Below, one piece after another: positions 23,261-31,191 of a stretch of 38,084 bases of DNA. Location: NCBI RefSeq assembly GCF_002734285.1, contig NZ_NSEA01000034.1, positions 1-38,084 of the forward strand. Direction: 5' to 3'. Position 1 is the stretch's first letter, and each line of letters begins with the position of its first letter. A program made the position numbers and the translations under genes. The DNA comes from Fredinandcohnia onubensis. GTDB taxonomy: Bacteria; Bacillota; Bacilli; Bacillales; Bacillaceae_L. The notes under the pieces are model-generated. The model saw only the letters and a list, made by a program, of their open reading frames with translations, was not told the origin of the DNA and searched no databases.

Positions 23261-23300
23261 GACATTCAAAAAAGTTTATTATTGTATCTTTTTGAATGTC
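23261..23300 (+). terminator. 12-bp inverted repeat next to repeat A
   Basis: GACATTCAAAAA (23261-23272) and TTTTTGAATGTC (23289-23300) with a 16-nt AT-rich loop. It could act as a weak terminator for the methyltransferase or as an operator for the GNAT gene at 23344. Confidence 0.5.
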
Positions 23301-23343
23301 AATTTGTTTTCTATAATTATACATAAAGTAAAGGAAATGAGGA

Positions 23344-23790
23344 ATGGTTATGATAATCGAACAATTAGTAGCAGAAGATTTAGATTTAGTGGCACAGTTA
23401 TTCGATGACTATCGAACATTTTATAATCAACAAAGCGATATTCAGGCTGCAAAACAATTTTTAAAAGCACGTCTTTTAAAAGAAGAGTCCATCTTATTTG
23501 TCGCGAAAATTGACGATCAGTGTGTGGGTTTTACGCAATTGTATCCAACATTTTCATCTGTTGCGATGAAACGAGCATTTATTTTAAATGATTTATTCGT
23601 TATTGAAAACTATCGTAGACATGGAATCGCTGAAAAATTAATGGAATGTGCATTTGATTTTGCAAAACAACATGATGCAAGATTTATTGCATTAGAAACA
23701 GGCGTGTCCAACACAAAAGCGCAGGCTCTATACGAGAAAGTTGGGATGGCAGTAGAAAAGGATATCAAACACTATATCTATTATTGGTGA
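23344..23790 (+). CDS. GNAT family N-acetyltransferase
   Basis: A 148-residue acetyltransferase with motif A LNDLFVIENYRRHGIAEKLM (R-x-x-G-I/x-A), preceded by CVGFTQLYPTFSS. It ends with ALETGVSNTKAQALYEKVGM, the standard GNAT C-terminal motif. Substrate unknown. Two starts are possible: ATG 23344 (AAAGGA, 8 nt) or ATG 23350 (GAGGA, 6 nt). The gene sits between two near-identical direct copies of the GGGACA repeat; the downstream copy begins 1 nt after its stop. Confidence 0.9.
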   Translation: MVMIIEQLVAEDLDLVAQLFDDYRTFYNQQSDIQAAKQFLKARLLKEESILFVAKIDDQCVGFTQLYPTFSSVAMKRAFILNDLFVIENYRRHGIAEKLMECAFDFAKQHDARFIALETGVSNTKAQALYEKVGMAVEKDIKHYIYYW

Positions 23791-23791
23791 T

Positions 23792-23820
23792 GGGACACAG
23801 GGACAGGTCCACTGTCCCAC
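23792..23820 (+). repeat. GGGACA/TGTCCC dispersed repeat, copy B
   Basis: A 29-bp copy with inner stem GGGACAG...CTGTCCC. It fills almost the whole gap between two convergent stop codons (23790 and 23822). Confidence 0.88.
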
Positions 23821-23821
23821 A

Positions 23822-24199
23822 TCATTGGCATACTCCTAATGGGTTGTTGTCAGGGTCGTAGAAGGTAAAGAATCTTGTTGTTCCTTCTCCTCCGATTGGG
23901 TTTACTTTCACATTCTTTTCAAGTAAGTTTTTGTGAGTTTCTTCAATGTCTTCAGGGATGAAATTATAATATTTTCCGACACCAAAGTTATTTTCCGGAA
24001 ACGCCATTGGTTGATGATTGGAGGTTCGAACTAGGCATACTACAGTCTGCGCCTGTTCAGAAATCTTCATAACCGCAGCTTCTTCCTCAATGTAAAGCAA
24101 TTTAAAGCCAAGTATTTCTTCATACCATTTTGCGGATACTTTGGGGTCCTTTACTGGGATAAATACACCTTCCATCCCTTTTAAAAGTGGTTTGGTCAT
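23822..24199 (-). CDS. VOC family (glyoxalase-fold) protein
   Basis: Start at the ATG at 24199, with AAGGAGGT about 10 nt upstream (MTKPLLKGMEGVFIPVKDP); the frame continues upstream into the GNAT gene, which is unlikely. The 125-residue product has the VOC start VFIPVKDPKVSAKWYEEILGF and the C-terminal FFTFYDPDNNPLGVCQ. Metal-dependent ligand binding is plausible, but the end is short and the usual Glu of the last strand is missing. Downstream of the GNAT gene in one operon. Confidence 0.84.
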   Translation of the reverse strand: MTKPLLKGMEGVFIPVKDPKVSAKWYEEILGFKLLYIEEEAAVMKISEQAQTVVCLVRTSNHQPMAFPENNFGVGKYYNFIPEDIEETHKNLLEKNVKVNPIGGEGTTRFFTFYDPDNNPLGVCQ

Positions 24200-24234
24200 A
24201 TAGCACTTTACCTCCTTGGTTAAATTTAGATCAC

Positions 24235-24687
24235 TTACAAAGCTACTGCGTAAATACGAGAACTCGTCCCCCACGGATGATAGCCTGTACCAATATGGTT
24301 GAACCCGTATTTTTCATATAATCCAATGTGATCTGTGCAAAGATATAAGTTTGAAAAACCTCCTGCTTTCGCATCGTTTTTAGCTCGTTCTAACAGGAGC
24401 GACCCATAATTATTTCCTCTATACTCTTCTTCAATGTATACAGCACATACCCAAGGATAAAGGTCCATCCGGCTTATAAAATCATTTGTAATAAGGCCTG
24501 CGCAGCCAATTATTTTTTCTTCGTCCATCAAAAGATACCATTGTGGCAAGGGGTTTGGGCTCGAAATGCAATGTTCAATACAATCTTCATATACCTTCAT
24601 GCTTTGTTCACTAGCCCATTTGCTTTGAATATAGGTTATGGCACTTTTCATATATTCTGGTTTTTCTTTAATGGAGACTATTTTCAT
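24235..24687 (-). CDS. GNAT family N-acetyltransferase
   Basis: A 150-residue acetyltransferase: motif A VCAVYIEEEYRGNNYGSLLLERA (R-G-N-N-Y-G), then NLYLCTDHIGLYEKYGFNHIG, a form seen in GNATs related to aminoglycoside or small-amine acetylation. Substrate unknown. Its ATG overlaps the stop of the upstream gene by 4 nt (ATGA), showing translational coupling. Followed by the VOC gene after 35 nt. Confidence 0.89.
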   Translation of the reverse strand: MKIVSIKEKPEYMKSAITYIQSKWASEQSMKVYEDCIEHCISSPNPLPQWYLLMDEEKIIGCAGLITNDFISRMDLYPWVCAVYIEEEYRGNNYGSLLLERAKNDAKAGGFSNLYLCTDHIGLYEKYGFNHIGTGYHPWGTSSRIYAVAL

Positions 24688-25079
24688 TTTTCTTCACCTT
24701 CTGCGACATTTTCTATTAATTCTTCAATAGTGCCAATACACTTTTCGACTTCAGGTAAATGATAAAACGTACTTGTTGTTTCAAAATGATTTATTTGATC
24801 ATCCGGTGAATAAAGATAGATTTTCTTACCTTGTCCAAGTGCTATTCCAAGTTCAATGTGGCTGCCTTTTCCTGCAGGAATTAAGACGATAAGAAAATCC
24901 GATTCTATTACTGCATTTTTCTCTTCGGTCCCAATAACTTTTAAATCATCGAATGTCGAAGCCCTTTCATTTTTAGTCCAATCATATGTATGTATAAAAC
25001 CTCTTTTTACTAGTTGTTGTGAAACATAACGAACTGTTTCTATGTTCTTAAAACTTGATGCAACATAAAACTTTTTCAT
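24684..25079 (-). CDS. Nucleoside 2-deoxyribosyltransferase-like protein
   Basis: A 131-residue Rossmann-like protein: MKKFYVASSFKNIETVRYV at the N-terminus, SDFLIVLIPAGKGSHIELGIALGQGKKIYLYSP in the middle. The GSHIELGIALG block with its Glu is the signature of the nucleoside 2-deoxyribosyltransferase fold (base exchange on deoxynucleosides, or sensing of related ligands). Activity unproven. First gene of a GNAT-VOC operon. Ribosome site GGAGG. Confidence 0.8.
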   Translation of the reverse strand: MKKFYVASSFKNIETVRYVSQQLVKRGFIHTYDWTKNERASTFDDLKVIGTEEKNAVIESDFLIVLIPAGKGSHIELGIALGQGKKIYLYSPDDQINHFETTSTFYHLPEVEKCIGTIEELIENVAEGEEK

Positions 25080-25164
25080 AGTTCCTCCTGTTTTTTGCTT
25101 TTATTACCTATTCTCCTATTCGTTTAGAGAATCCTTCTGAATCCTAGCATTTTTTTCCATAGAA

Positions 25165-25203
25165 TAAAAAAGAGCACAATTTGAATGAAATCAAATTGCG
25201 CTC
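25165..25203 (-). terminator. Rho-independent terminator of the MFS gene
   Basis: GAGCACAATTTGA (25172-25184) with TCAAATTGCGCTC (25191-25203), one mismatch, loop ATGAAA and a T run on the minus strand. The right arm contains the stop codon at 25191. Confidence 0.85.
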
Positions 25204-26360
25204 CTTGTTTTATACGTATCCTTTTCCTTGCTTCTAACAGAAATGACGACTGTAATGAGTGATAAGATAATGAAGATTCCACCCGCAAATGGGTTTACTG
25301 TAACTGATAGTTTATCAACGATTCCAGCTCCAATTACGGAGCCGACAGCAACACCTAAGTGAAGGGCTGAGTTATTCAAACTTTGCTGAATTTCCGATGA
25401 TTCAGGGGCTATTTCAATCAGATAGGATTGCATAGCCGGTGAAATCGCCCAACTGAGAATCCCCCAAACAATTAGGACAATGAAAAACACAAGAGAGAAA
25501 TCAGATGAAAATGGAAATACAAAGAATAAAGCACTAAAAATGACTAGTGAAATAACCATTGTTTTTCTTGATCCCAATAAATCTGCCAAGACACCACCAA
25601 GCCCTCCACCACTAACTGCCGCAAAACCAAAAATGAAATAAATGACACTAATCCAAGTCGCGTTAAAATCAGTGGTTGTTTCTAAATAAGGCTTAAAATA
25701 GGCATACATGATCGTATGACCTGTCATATACAGAAAAGTCGTAGTCAGTCCTAATGTAACTTTGTAATTTCTCAATGTAGCAAGCTGTTTCCTTAACGGA
25801 ATTTGAGGCTTCGGTTGCACTCTGCTCATTAATAGATGTACGCCGATGATGGATAATCCCGTCAAAATCGTGATGAGAACGAAGGGAGCTCTCCAGCCAA
25901 AACTATTACCCATGATAAGTCCGATCGGTACCCCTAAAACTAAAGAAGCACTTACTCCCATTGACACAATTCCAATGGCTCTGCCTTTATACTGTTCTCC
26001 TACTAAGCTAGGTGCCATAACCAAACACAAGATAATTAATAACGCTCCACTCAGCGCCAGAATAATTCTTCCTATAAACAAAATTGAAAAAGTCGGTGCA
26101 AGTACGGTTACGATACAACCGATGAAAAAGATGTATAAGCATACTAAGGTAAGCCGTTTTCGTTCTACTTTAGCTGTCATGACAAGTAAAATAGGTGAGG
26201 CCACTGCAAAAATGACAGCAAACACAGTTATGAGCAAACCAACTTGGCCGATACTTACATCTAAATCTTCTGCAATTAAATCTAAAATGCCGCTAATGAT
26301 TAGTTCAACTAACCCAATGATAAAGGATATGATCATTAAAAAATAAATACGTTTATCCAT
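25191..26360 (-). CDS. MFS transporter, DHA1-type (arabinose/chloramphenicol-efflux-like)
   Basis: A 389-residue protein with about 12 transmembrane helices. Motif-A-like loop VMTAKVERKRL after TM2 and the AGALLIILCLVMAPSLVGEQYKGRAIGIV segment typical of AraJ/YdhP-like drug or sugar exporters. Also VLGVPIGLIMGNSFGWRAPF (motif C) in TM5. Substrate unknown. Ribosome site GAAGG. Monocistronic. The 718-nt region upstream contains a minisatellite. Confidence 0.88.
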   Translation of the reverse strand: MDKRIYFLMIISFIIGLVELIISGILDLIAEDLDVSIGQVGLLITVFAVIFAVASPILLVMTAKVERKRLTLVCLYIFFIGCIVTVLAPTFSILFIGRIILALSGALLIILCLVMAPSLVGEQYKGRAIGIVSMGVSASLVLGVPIGLIMGNSFGWRAPFVLITILTGLSIIGVHLLMSRVQPKPQIPLRKQLATLRNYKVTLGLTTTFLYMTGHTIMYAYFKPYLETTTDFNATWISVIYFIFGFAAVSGGGLGGVLADLLGSRKTMVISLVIFSALFFVFPFSSDFSLVFFIVLIVWGILSWAISPAMQSYLIEIAPESSEIQQSLNNSALHLGVAVGSVIGAGIVDKLSVTVNPFAGGIFIILSLITVVISVRSKEKDTYKTRSAI

Positions 26361-26581
26361 GTTGTCTTCCTTCCTATTGTTGTCCCAAACTCTATACTAT
26401 CTGTTGATGAAGGCTTACTCAAGAAAATAATCTCATCTCTATTATTTGATTTCGTCCAATTTACAATTAGCTCAAAATTTTCCTGATATTTTAAGGTTTT
26501 GACTTAGGGGGATTTAATCAGTAGGATTATATGATTTCATTTCGGGAATTTCTTAATAAGAGGGGACTCCGAGCCGGTGCG
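26361..26581. other. Non-coding region upstream of the MFS gene
   Basis: No ORF of note; AT-rich with the start region of the MFS gene at its left end. I see no clear promoter or riboswitch. It runs into the tandem repeat array at 26582. Confidence 0.5.
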
Positions 26582-26975
26582 TGTCAGAATCTGTGCCGCA
26601 TTCTGACAGCTTTTAATTCCCCTAGGACTTCCATGTCCCAATCAAAGCTGGATTCTGACAACTCTTAGAACTCCAAAGGCGTTGGTGTCAGAATCTGGCC
26701 ACATTCTGACAGCTTTCAATTCCTCTAGGACTTCCGTGTCCCAATCAGTGCTGGTTTCTGACAACCCTCAGAATTCCATAGGCGCTTGTGTCAGAATCCG
26801 TGCCGCATTCCGACAGCTTTAAGGATTCCTTGGGCAGATGTGTCCCAATCAGTGCTGGATTCTGACAACCCTCAGAATTCCATAGGCATTTGTGTCAGAA
26901 TCTGAGCCGGATTCCGATTACTCTTGTGATTATAAACACATTTGAATCCCAATCACTGTTGGCCATCAGTGTTGC
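26582..26975. repeat. Minisatellite: about eight tandem 52-bp units with internal dyads
   Basis: Units begin with TGTC at 26582, 26634, 26686, 26737, 26789, 26841 and 26893, with a decayed one near 26943. Period is 52, 52, 51, 52, 52 and 52 nt. Two unit types alternate: A begins TGTCAGAATC and contains ATTCTGACA 8 nt later, a 9-bp inverted repeat; B begins TGTCCCAATC and has the same ATTCTGACA. The second and third B units differ at only about three positions, so the higher-order period is 104 nt. No reading frame runs through it. Confidence 0.93.
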
Positions 26976-27014
26976 ATAGTTTATTCAAAAAGGACTAACA
27001 TTCCAAAAGAAAAC

Positions 27015-27050
27015 AAAAAAGTGCGTTAACCCAACTAAGGATCAACGCAC
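27015..27050 (-). terminator. Rho-independent terminator of the nitroreductase operon
   Basis: GTGCGTT (27021-27027) pairs with AACGCAC (27044-27050), and the minus strand continues with a T run. It lies 28 nt after the stop at 27079. Confidence 0.85.
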
Positions 27051-27078
27051 CATGCTAGCAGTAATAATATGAGCTTTT

Positions 27079-27564
27079 TTACGAAAGATACTTTATTTTT
27101 TCTTGGATAGATGTTCTTTCTTTAGCATCTTTAATTTCATCAGGATATCCGACACCAAATACTCCAATAACATCATACCCTTCTTGAACTCCTAAAATAT
27201 CACGGTTTCTTTGGACATTTGCAATTGATGACCAGAACGCACCTACTCCTTCTTCCCAAGCGGCTAGAAGAAAATTCTGCACAAAACAAGAAGTTGCAAT
27301 TGCATTTTCGTACGTTTCTACATCTGATGCACCATGTCTTGATAAAACAGCAAGAACCACTGGTGCATTACCGAAGTTCGTTTTATGATTTAATTTTTTC
27401 CTCGTCTCCGGACCAACCACATATACTTCCCAAGGTTCAGTCATTCTGTGATTTGGAGCCATCGAACCCGCTTGTAACCAATTATAAATTTGCTTCATTT
27501 CAATTTGATCCTGTTTAAAACTCTTTATATTACGCCGTGCCTTAATTACCTCTACTATACTCAA
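27079..27564 (-). CDS. Nitroreductase family flavoprotein
   Basis: The start was placed at the TTG at 27564, with GAGGAGGT 6 nt upstream (LSIVEVIKARRNIKSFKQD); the ATG at 27594 directly follows the previous stop and lacks a site. The product of about 161 residues is a typical short nitroreductase: ARRNIKSF (FMN phosphate binding), NWLQAGSMAPNHRMTEPW, and VIGVFGVGYPDE near the end. It transfers electrons from NAD(P)H through FMN; the acceptor is unknown. Second gene of a Fur-controlled operon. Confidence 0.9.
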   Translation of the reverse strand: MSIVEVIKARRNIKSFKQDQIEMKQIYNWLQAGSMAPNHRMTEPWEVYVVGPETRKKLNHKTNFGNAPVVLAVLSRHGASDVETYENAIATSCFVQNFLLAAWEEGVGAFWSSIANVQRNRDILGVQEGYDVIGVFGVGYPDEIKDAKERTSIQEKIKYLS

Positions 27565-27594
27565 GTCATTACCTCCTCGTGTAACCCTATTCAT

Positions 27595-27999
27595 CTATCC
27601 TTCATAATGTATGCTCATGCTTCGAATAATTTTCTCTCTCAATTCGCTCAGATCGCTGAGTTCGTTTGACAATATGTGAAAAGCTTCTTCATTTTTTTCA
27701 TCTAGAGATTCATCAAGCTTATATTCTAGATAGATTAATTTTAAATCAAGGTCTATAAACGAACAGAAAATTTGTTCAAAATAATATTTTTCGAAGTCAT
27801 GAATGTTTATGTATACTTGGAATTTCTCATCAAAGTCAATTAGCACGTACCAACCAAGGCTGTCAACAAACTTACGATCTGGAGTAATGGTTAAAATCGT
27901 TCCTTTTTTAACTTCTATTTTTTTCAATCCTTCGCATTTTGTGCAAGGACATTCCACTTCTATGACACTGGTTTTTAATAATACAAAGCGATGCTTCAT
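27595..27999 (-). CDS. Unknown protein with N-terminal CxCxxC motif
   Basis: Start set at the ATG at 27999, with TAGGTG 6 nt upstream; a GTG at 28008 overlaps that site. The product of about 134 residues has VECPCTKCEGLKKIEV at the N-terminus, a Cys cluster that could bind metal or be redox-active, followed by a beta-rich segment and a helical acidic tail (ELSDLSELREKIIRSM). I do not recognise the family. It is the first gene after the Fur-box promoter, with the nitroreductase downstream. Confidence 0.75.
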   Translation of the reverse strand: MKHRFVLLKTSVIEVECPCTKCEGLKKIEVKKGTILTITPDRKFVDSLGWYVLIDFDEKFQVYINIHDFEKYYFEQIFCSFIDLDLKLIYLEYKLDESLDEKNEEAFHILSNELSDLSELREKIIRSMSIHYEG

Positions 28000-28117
28000 G
28001 ACATTCACCTACCATAAACCAATCTTCATTTGGTGGAGGAACTGGCGCTTATTTATGGTTTAATTATGGGGATTATAATTAAAAGGGGATATCACGTTAT
28101 GTTCCTCCAATCACAAA

Positions 28118-28168
28118 TGAGAATGTATCTCAAGTAATACTATAAATGAAAATGATTCTCATTGTCAA
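28118..28168 (-). promoter_or_regulatory. Sigma-A promoter with embedded Fur box
   Basis: On the minus strand TTGACA (28163-28168), 18 nt and TATAGT (28139-28144) form the promoter of the 27999 gene. On the plus strand, GAAAATGATTCTCATTGTC (28148-28166) matches the Fur box GATAATGATTATCATTATC at 16 of 19 positions and fills the spacer. A second dyad TGAGAATGTATCTCA (28118-28132) covers the expected start of transcription. Confidence 0.85.
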
Positions 28169-28211
28169 ATGATGTTTGAAGAAAAATGAAAGATGATCCT
28201 TTATTCCTGTA

Positions 28212-28246
28212 AAAAAGCACAAAGAGGAACCCCCCCTTGTGCTTGT
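28212..28246 (-). terminator. Rho-independent terminator of the Bmr-like MFS gene
   Basis: AAGCACAA (28215-28222) with TTGTGCTT (28237-28244); T run on the minus strand after the stem. Confidence 0.83.
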
Positions 28247-28276
28247 GCTTGCTTAACTACATTATTTTTATCTTAC

Positions 28277-29467
28277 TTAATTAGCTACACTGGGTTTTAC
28301 CTGGTTAACAGGTTTTTCTTGTTTCCGCCAGAATAAGGTTAAAATAATCCCAAAAGCAATGATCACTGTTGCAAAGTAGTAAGGATAATTGATGTCGATA
28401 TCGAATAGCATACCGCCTAAAATGGGTCCACTAACGTTTGCTAAACTTGTGAACATCGAGTTCATTCCACCAGCCCATCCTTGTTCATTCCCTGCGTTAT
28501 TCGATAGATATGAAGTAACAGCAGGTCGGAATAAATCAAACCCGACAAACAGAATAAATGTAACAAGCAATATTGCGAAATAGGAATGAACGACGGTCAT
28601 TAGAAAGACAAGCAAAGCTGACACGATTAAACTATATCGAATCAGTTTTATTTCACCCCATATCCGTGTTAATCGATCAAATAAAAGAACTTGAGACACT
28701 GCACCAAAAATGGCACCACCGGTAATCACAATAGCTATATCAGCTGGTGTAAATTGAAATTTGTGATCTACAAATAAACTAAAGAACGATTCAAAAGCTG
28801 CTAAACCAAACGAAGCAATAAAAATTAAAATAAACGCTATGAAATATTTTGGAGCAAACATCCGTTTAAACCCAATTTGTTCTTCTGATGGCTGTTCATG
28901 ATTTTCTGTTTGACGTTCGGGTTCAGATAATAAAATGATCGAAAGAATCGCTGCAATCGTACCAAGTCCCCCTGCAAAAAAGAAGGGAATTCGCGTCCCC
29001 AATTCTGCAAGAAATCCACCTATACCTGGACCAATAATAAACCCTGTGCTTATGGCCGCAGACATATAACCGAGTGCTTTCGGACGAGTCTCTAAAGTCG
29101 TAATATCCGCAATAAAGGCTGTAACTGCTGGCATGATGAATGCAGCACTAATTCCACCAAAAATACGCGAAATGAATAAAATCTCGATTTCTTTCCCAAT
29201 CCCAAATAAGAATTCTGAGAAGCCAAAAATAAACAAACCAATGACAATCATGATTTTTCTTCCAAATTTATCTACAGCCTTACCTGCAAATGGTGAGGCA
29301 ATCAATTGAGCAATCGCGAACACAGCCGTTAAATATCCAACTGTTGTACCGGTTAAACCTAATTCATTCATCAACGTTGGTAATACAGGAATGACAAGAC
29401 CAATTCCCAAAAAGGCAATGAATAAATTCATTAATAATAACCATAAGGTAACTTTATATGTTTTCAT
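28277..29467 (-). CDS. Multidrug efflux MFS transporter, Bmr/Blt (NorA-like) family
   Basis: Start at the ATG at 29467 (in-frame TTG 3 nt upstream also possible), with AAGGAG upstream. The 396-residue protein closely follows B. subtilis Bmr/Blt: NLFIAFLGIGLVIPVLPTLM in TM1, motif A GKAVDKFGRK, RIFGGISAAFIMPAVTAFIADITT, and motif C MSAAISTGFIIGPGIGGFLAE. It exports hydrophobic cations and fluoroquinolone-type drugs in known members. It is divergent from a MerR regulator, with a 19-bp-spacer promoter between them, as expected for drug-induced activation. Confidence 0.93.
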   Translation of the reverse strand: MKTYKVTLWLLLMNLFIAFLGIGLVIPVLPTLMNELGLTGTTVGYLTAVFAIAQLIASPFAGKAVDKFGRKIMIVIGLFIFGFSEFLFGIGKEIEILFISRIFGGISAAFIMPAVTAFIADITTLETRPKALGYMSAAISTGFIIGPGIGGFLAELGTRIPFFFAGGLGTIAAILSIILLSEPERQTENHEQPSEEQIGFKRMFAPKYFIAFILIFIASFGLAAFESFFSLFVDHKFQFTPADIAIVITGGAIFGAVSQVLLFDRLTRIWGEIKLIRYSLIVSALLVFLMTVVHSYFAILLVTFILFVGFDLFRPAVTSYLSNNAGNEQGWAGGMNSMFTSLANVSGPILGGMLFDIDINYPYYFATVIIAFGIILTLFWRKQEKPVNQVKPSVAN

Positions 29468-29527
29468 CAATTTCACACTCCTTAGCAAAACAAATACCAA
29501 AAGACCTCTCATTTGTTTACAGATTTT

Positions 29528-29558
29528 ATCGTAGTGTATATAGTTACTATATAGTCAA
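29528..29558 (-). promoter_or_regulatory. MerR-type promoter/operator of the efflux gene
   Basis: On the minus strand TTGACT (29553-29558), a 19-nt spacer and TACGAT (29528-29533). The spacer contains the perfect palindrome TATATAGT-T-ACTATATA (29537-29553). A long spacer with a dyad is the hallmark of MerR-family activation. Confidence 0.82.
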
Positions 29559-29575
29559 GGATGGTGATGTAAAAA

Positions 29576-30409
29576 ATGAATGAAAAAAATGTAAAGTATT
29601 TAACGACTGGTGAATTCGCAAAGCTTTGCAAGGTTAACAAACAGACTCTTTTTTACTACGATCAAATTGGGCTTTTGTCTCCAGTATATAAAAATGAAAA
29701 AGGATACCGATTTTATTCCATTAACCAAATGGAGTTATTTTATGTAATTGATTTATTAAAGGATCTCGATATGTCACTGCACGACATTCAACAATATACA
29801 CAAAACAAATCCCCTGAAAGCTTTTTACGTTTAATGTATCAAAAAAGGGAAGAAATCGTGAAAAAGCGTCAAGAAATTGAAATGAAGGAAAAGCTGATTG
29901 AGGCAAAAATAGCCTTAATGGAAGAGGCCACCCAAATTGACTTTGAACAAATTACGCTTGAACACTTACCTGAAGCTACACTTTATTTAAGTAGAAACAT
30001 TGAAAATATATCGGATGAAGAATTTGTAGAAGTCATCTCTGAATTTATTGATGAATTAAACGAATCACAACTTGACACAGGCTACCCTATAGGTGGTATA
30101 ACCAAACGGGAGCAAGTATTAAAGGGAGAATTCGCTAAATATAGCTACTTATATATGGAACAACCTAATCCCAAGGAAGGATATCCTTATTTCCAAGCTG
30201 TAAAAGGTGATTTCCTTATTGGATATCATATCGGTGATGATAAAACAATACATAAAACATATAAGCGACTTCTTTCAGAAATGGAGCGATTAAATCTAAC
30301 CTTAGGAGATCATGTTTTTGAAGAGTATGTTTACGATACGGTTGTAAGAAATCAAAAAGAGGAATATGTAACCAAGATTATGGTACAGGTGTATAAAAAT
30401 AAAGAATAA
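29576..30409 (+). CDS. MerR-family transcriptional regulator with effector-binding domain (BmrR-like)
   Basis: A 277-residue regulator: winged HTH at about residues 9-78 (TTGEFAKLCKVNKQTLFYYD; GYRFYSINQMELFYVIDLLK), a coiled-coil dimerisation helix (about 84-117), and a C-terminal GyrI-like drug-binding domain (about 125-275). Its length matches BmrR (about 279). It is divergent from the Bmr-like pump and should bind the palindrome in the 19-bp spacer. LysE follows 42 nt downstream on the same strand. Confidence 0.92.
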   Translation: MNEKNVKYLTTGEFAKLCKVNKQTLFYYDQIGLLSPVYKNEKGYRFYSINQMELFYVIDLLKDLDMSLHDIQQYTQNKSPESFLRLMYQKREEIVKKRQEIEMKEKLIEAKIALMEEATQIDFEQITLEHLPEATLYLSRNIENISDEEFVEVISEFIDELNESQLDTGYPIGGITKREQVLKGEFAKYSYLYMEQPNPKEGYPYFQAVKGDFLIGYHIGDDKTIHKTYKRLLSEMERLNLTLGDHVFEEYVYDTVVRNQKEEYVTKIMVQVYKNKE

Positions 30410-30451
30410 GTTTGGACTAAGCCTATTTGTTCAAACAGTGGAGTTGAGTTT

Positions 30452-31054
30452 ATGGAAGCCATTTTACATGGGATTATTTTAGCATTCGGTCTAATTTTAC
30501 CTTTAGGTGTACAAAATGTATTTGTTTTTTCGCAAGGAGCAACACAGCCAAAACTACTGAGGGCGTTCCCTGCAACCGTTACAGCTGGATTGTGCGATAC
30601 TCTGTTAATCCTTTTAGCTGTGTTTGGTTTATCCGCTATCGTTCTACAATTTGAATGGCTGCGGATTAGTCTGATGAGTGCTGGGATATTGTTTTTACTT
30701 TATATGGGATATGCGATTTGGCGGTCTGCCCCTACAGCAAATGAAACGAATAAAGCATTGCCAATCCGGCAACAAATCATCTTTGCTCTATCCGTTTCAT
30801 TGTTAAATCCGCATGCCATTTTAGATATCGTCGGGGTGATCGGGACAAGTGCGTTAAAATATGTTGGAACGGAACAAATACTGTTTACTGTTTCTTGTAT
30901 TCTCGTATCTTGGATATGGTTCTTTGGGTTAATGCTAGCAGGTGCGATTATGAAAAAGTTAGATGGTACAGGTGTATTAATGAAGATGTTCAACAAATGC
31001 TCTGCCATCTTTATTTGGGGGACAGCTATTTATCTTTTAATTGGGTTGGTGTGA
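30452..31054 (+). CDS. LysE/ArgO family amino-acid exporter
   Basis: A 200-residue protein with about six transmembrane helices. The N-terminus GIILAFGLILPLGVQNVFVFSQGA is the LysE/ArgO signature (PLGVQN region). The segment SLLNPHAILDIVGVIG with the conserved NPH is also typical. It exports basic or other amino acids. GGAG ribosome site; 42 nt from the MerR gene, so possibly co-transcribed. Confidence 0.9.
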   Translation: MEAILHGIILAFGLILPLGVQNVFVFSQGATQPKLLRAFPATVTAGLCDTLLILLAVFGLSAIVLQFEWLRISLMSAGILFLLYMGYAIWRSAPTANETNKALPIRQQIIFALSVSLLNPHAILDIVGVIGTSALKYVGTEQILFTVSCILVSWIWFFGLMLAGAIMKKLDGTGVLMKMFNKCSAIFIWGTAIYLLIGLV

Positions 31055-31191
31055 GAACTCATTTGAGTTTAATAGAGATGAAAAAGCCATATAATGTATT
31101 CACTTATATGGTCGAATGTATTGTGTATTTAGTTTTCATTCATCTACGACAAAAAAGCAAAACATTTTAATCACTTACCATTCAGCTTACT

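Noticed and set aside
25846-26346. 166-residue plus-strand open frame
   Set aside because: It is antisense to an evident MFS transporter gene and has no ribosome site or domain.
26582-26975. CRISPR array
   Set aside because: Repeat units adjoin each other at 52 nt without unique spacers, and no cas gene is nearby.
28099-28137. 12-codon plus-strand ORF (starts MFLQSQM)
   Set aside because: It lies over the Fur dyads of the minus-strand promoter, so it is more likely chance.
31087-31111. CCATATAA/TTATATGG hairpin after lysE
   Set aside because: AT-rich stem without a T run; too weak to call a terminator.
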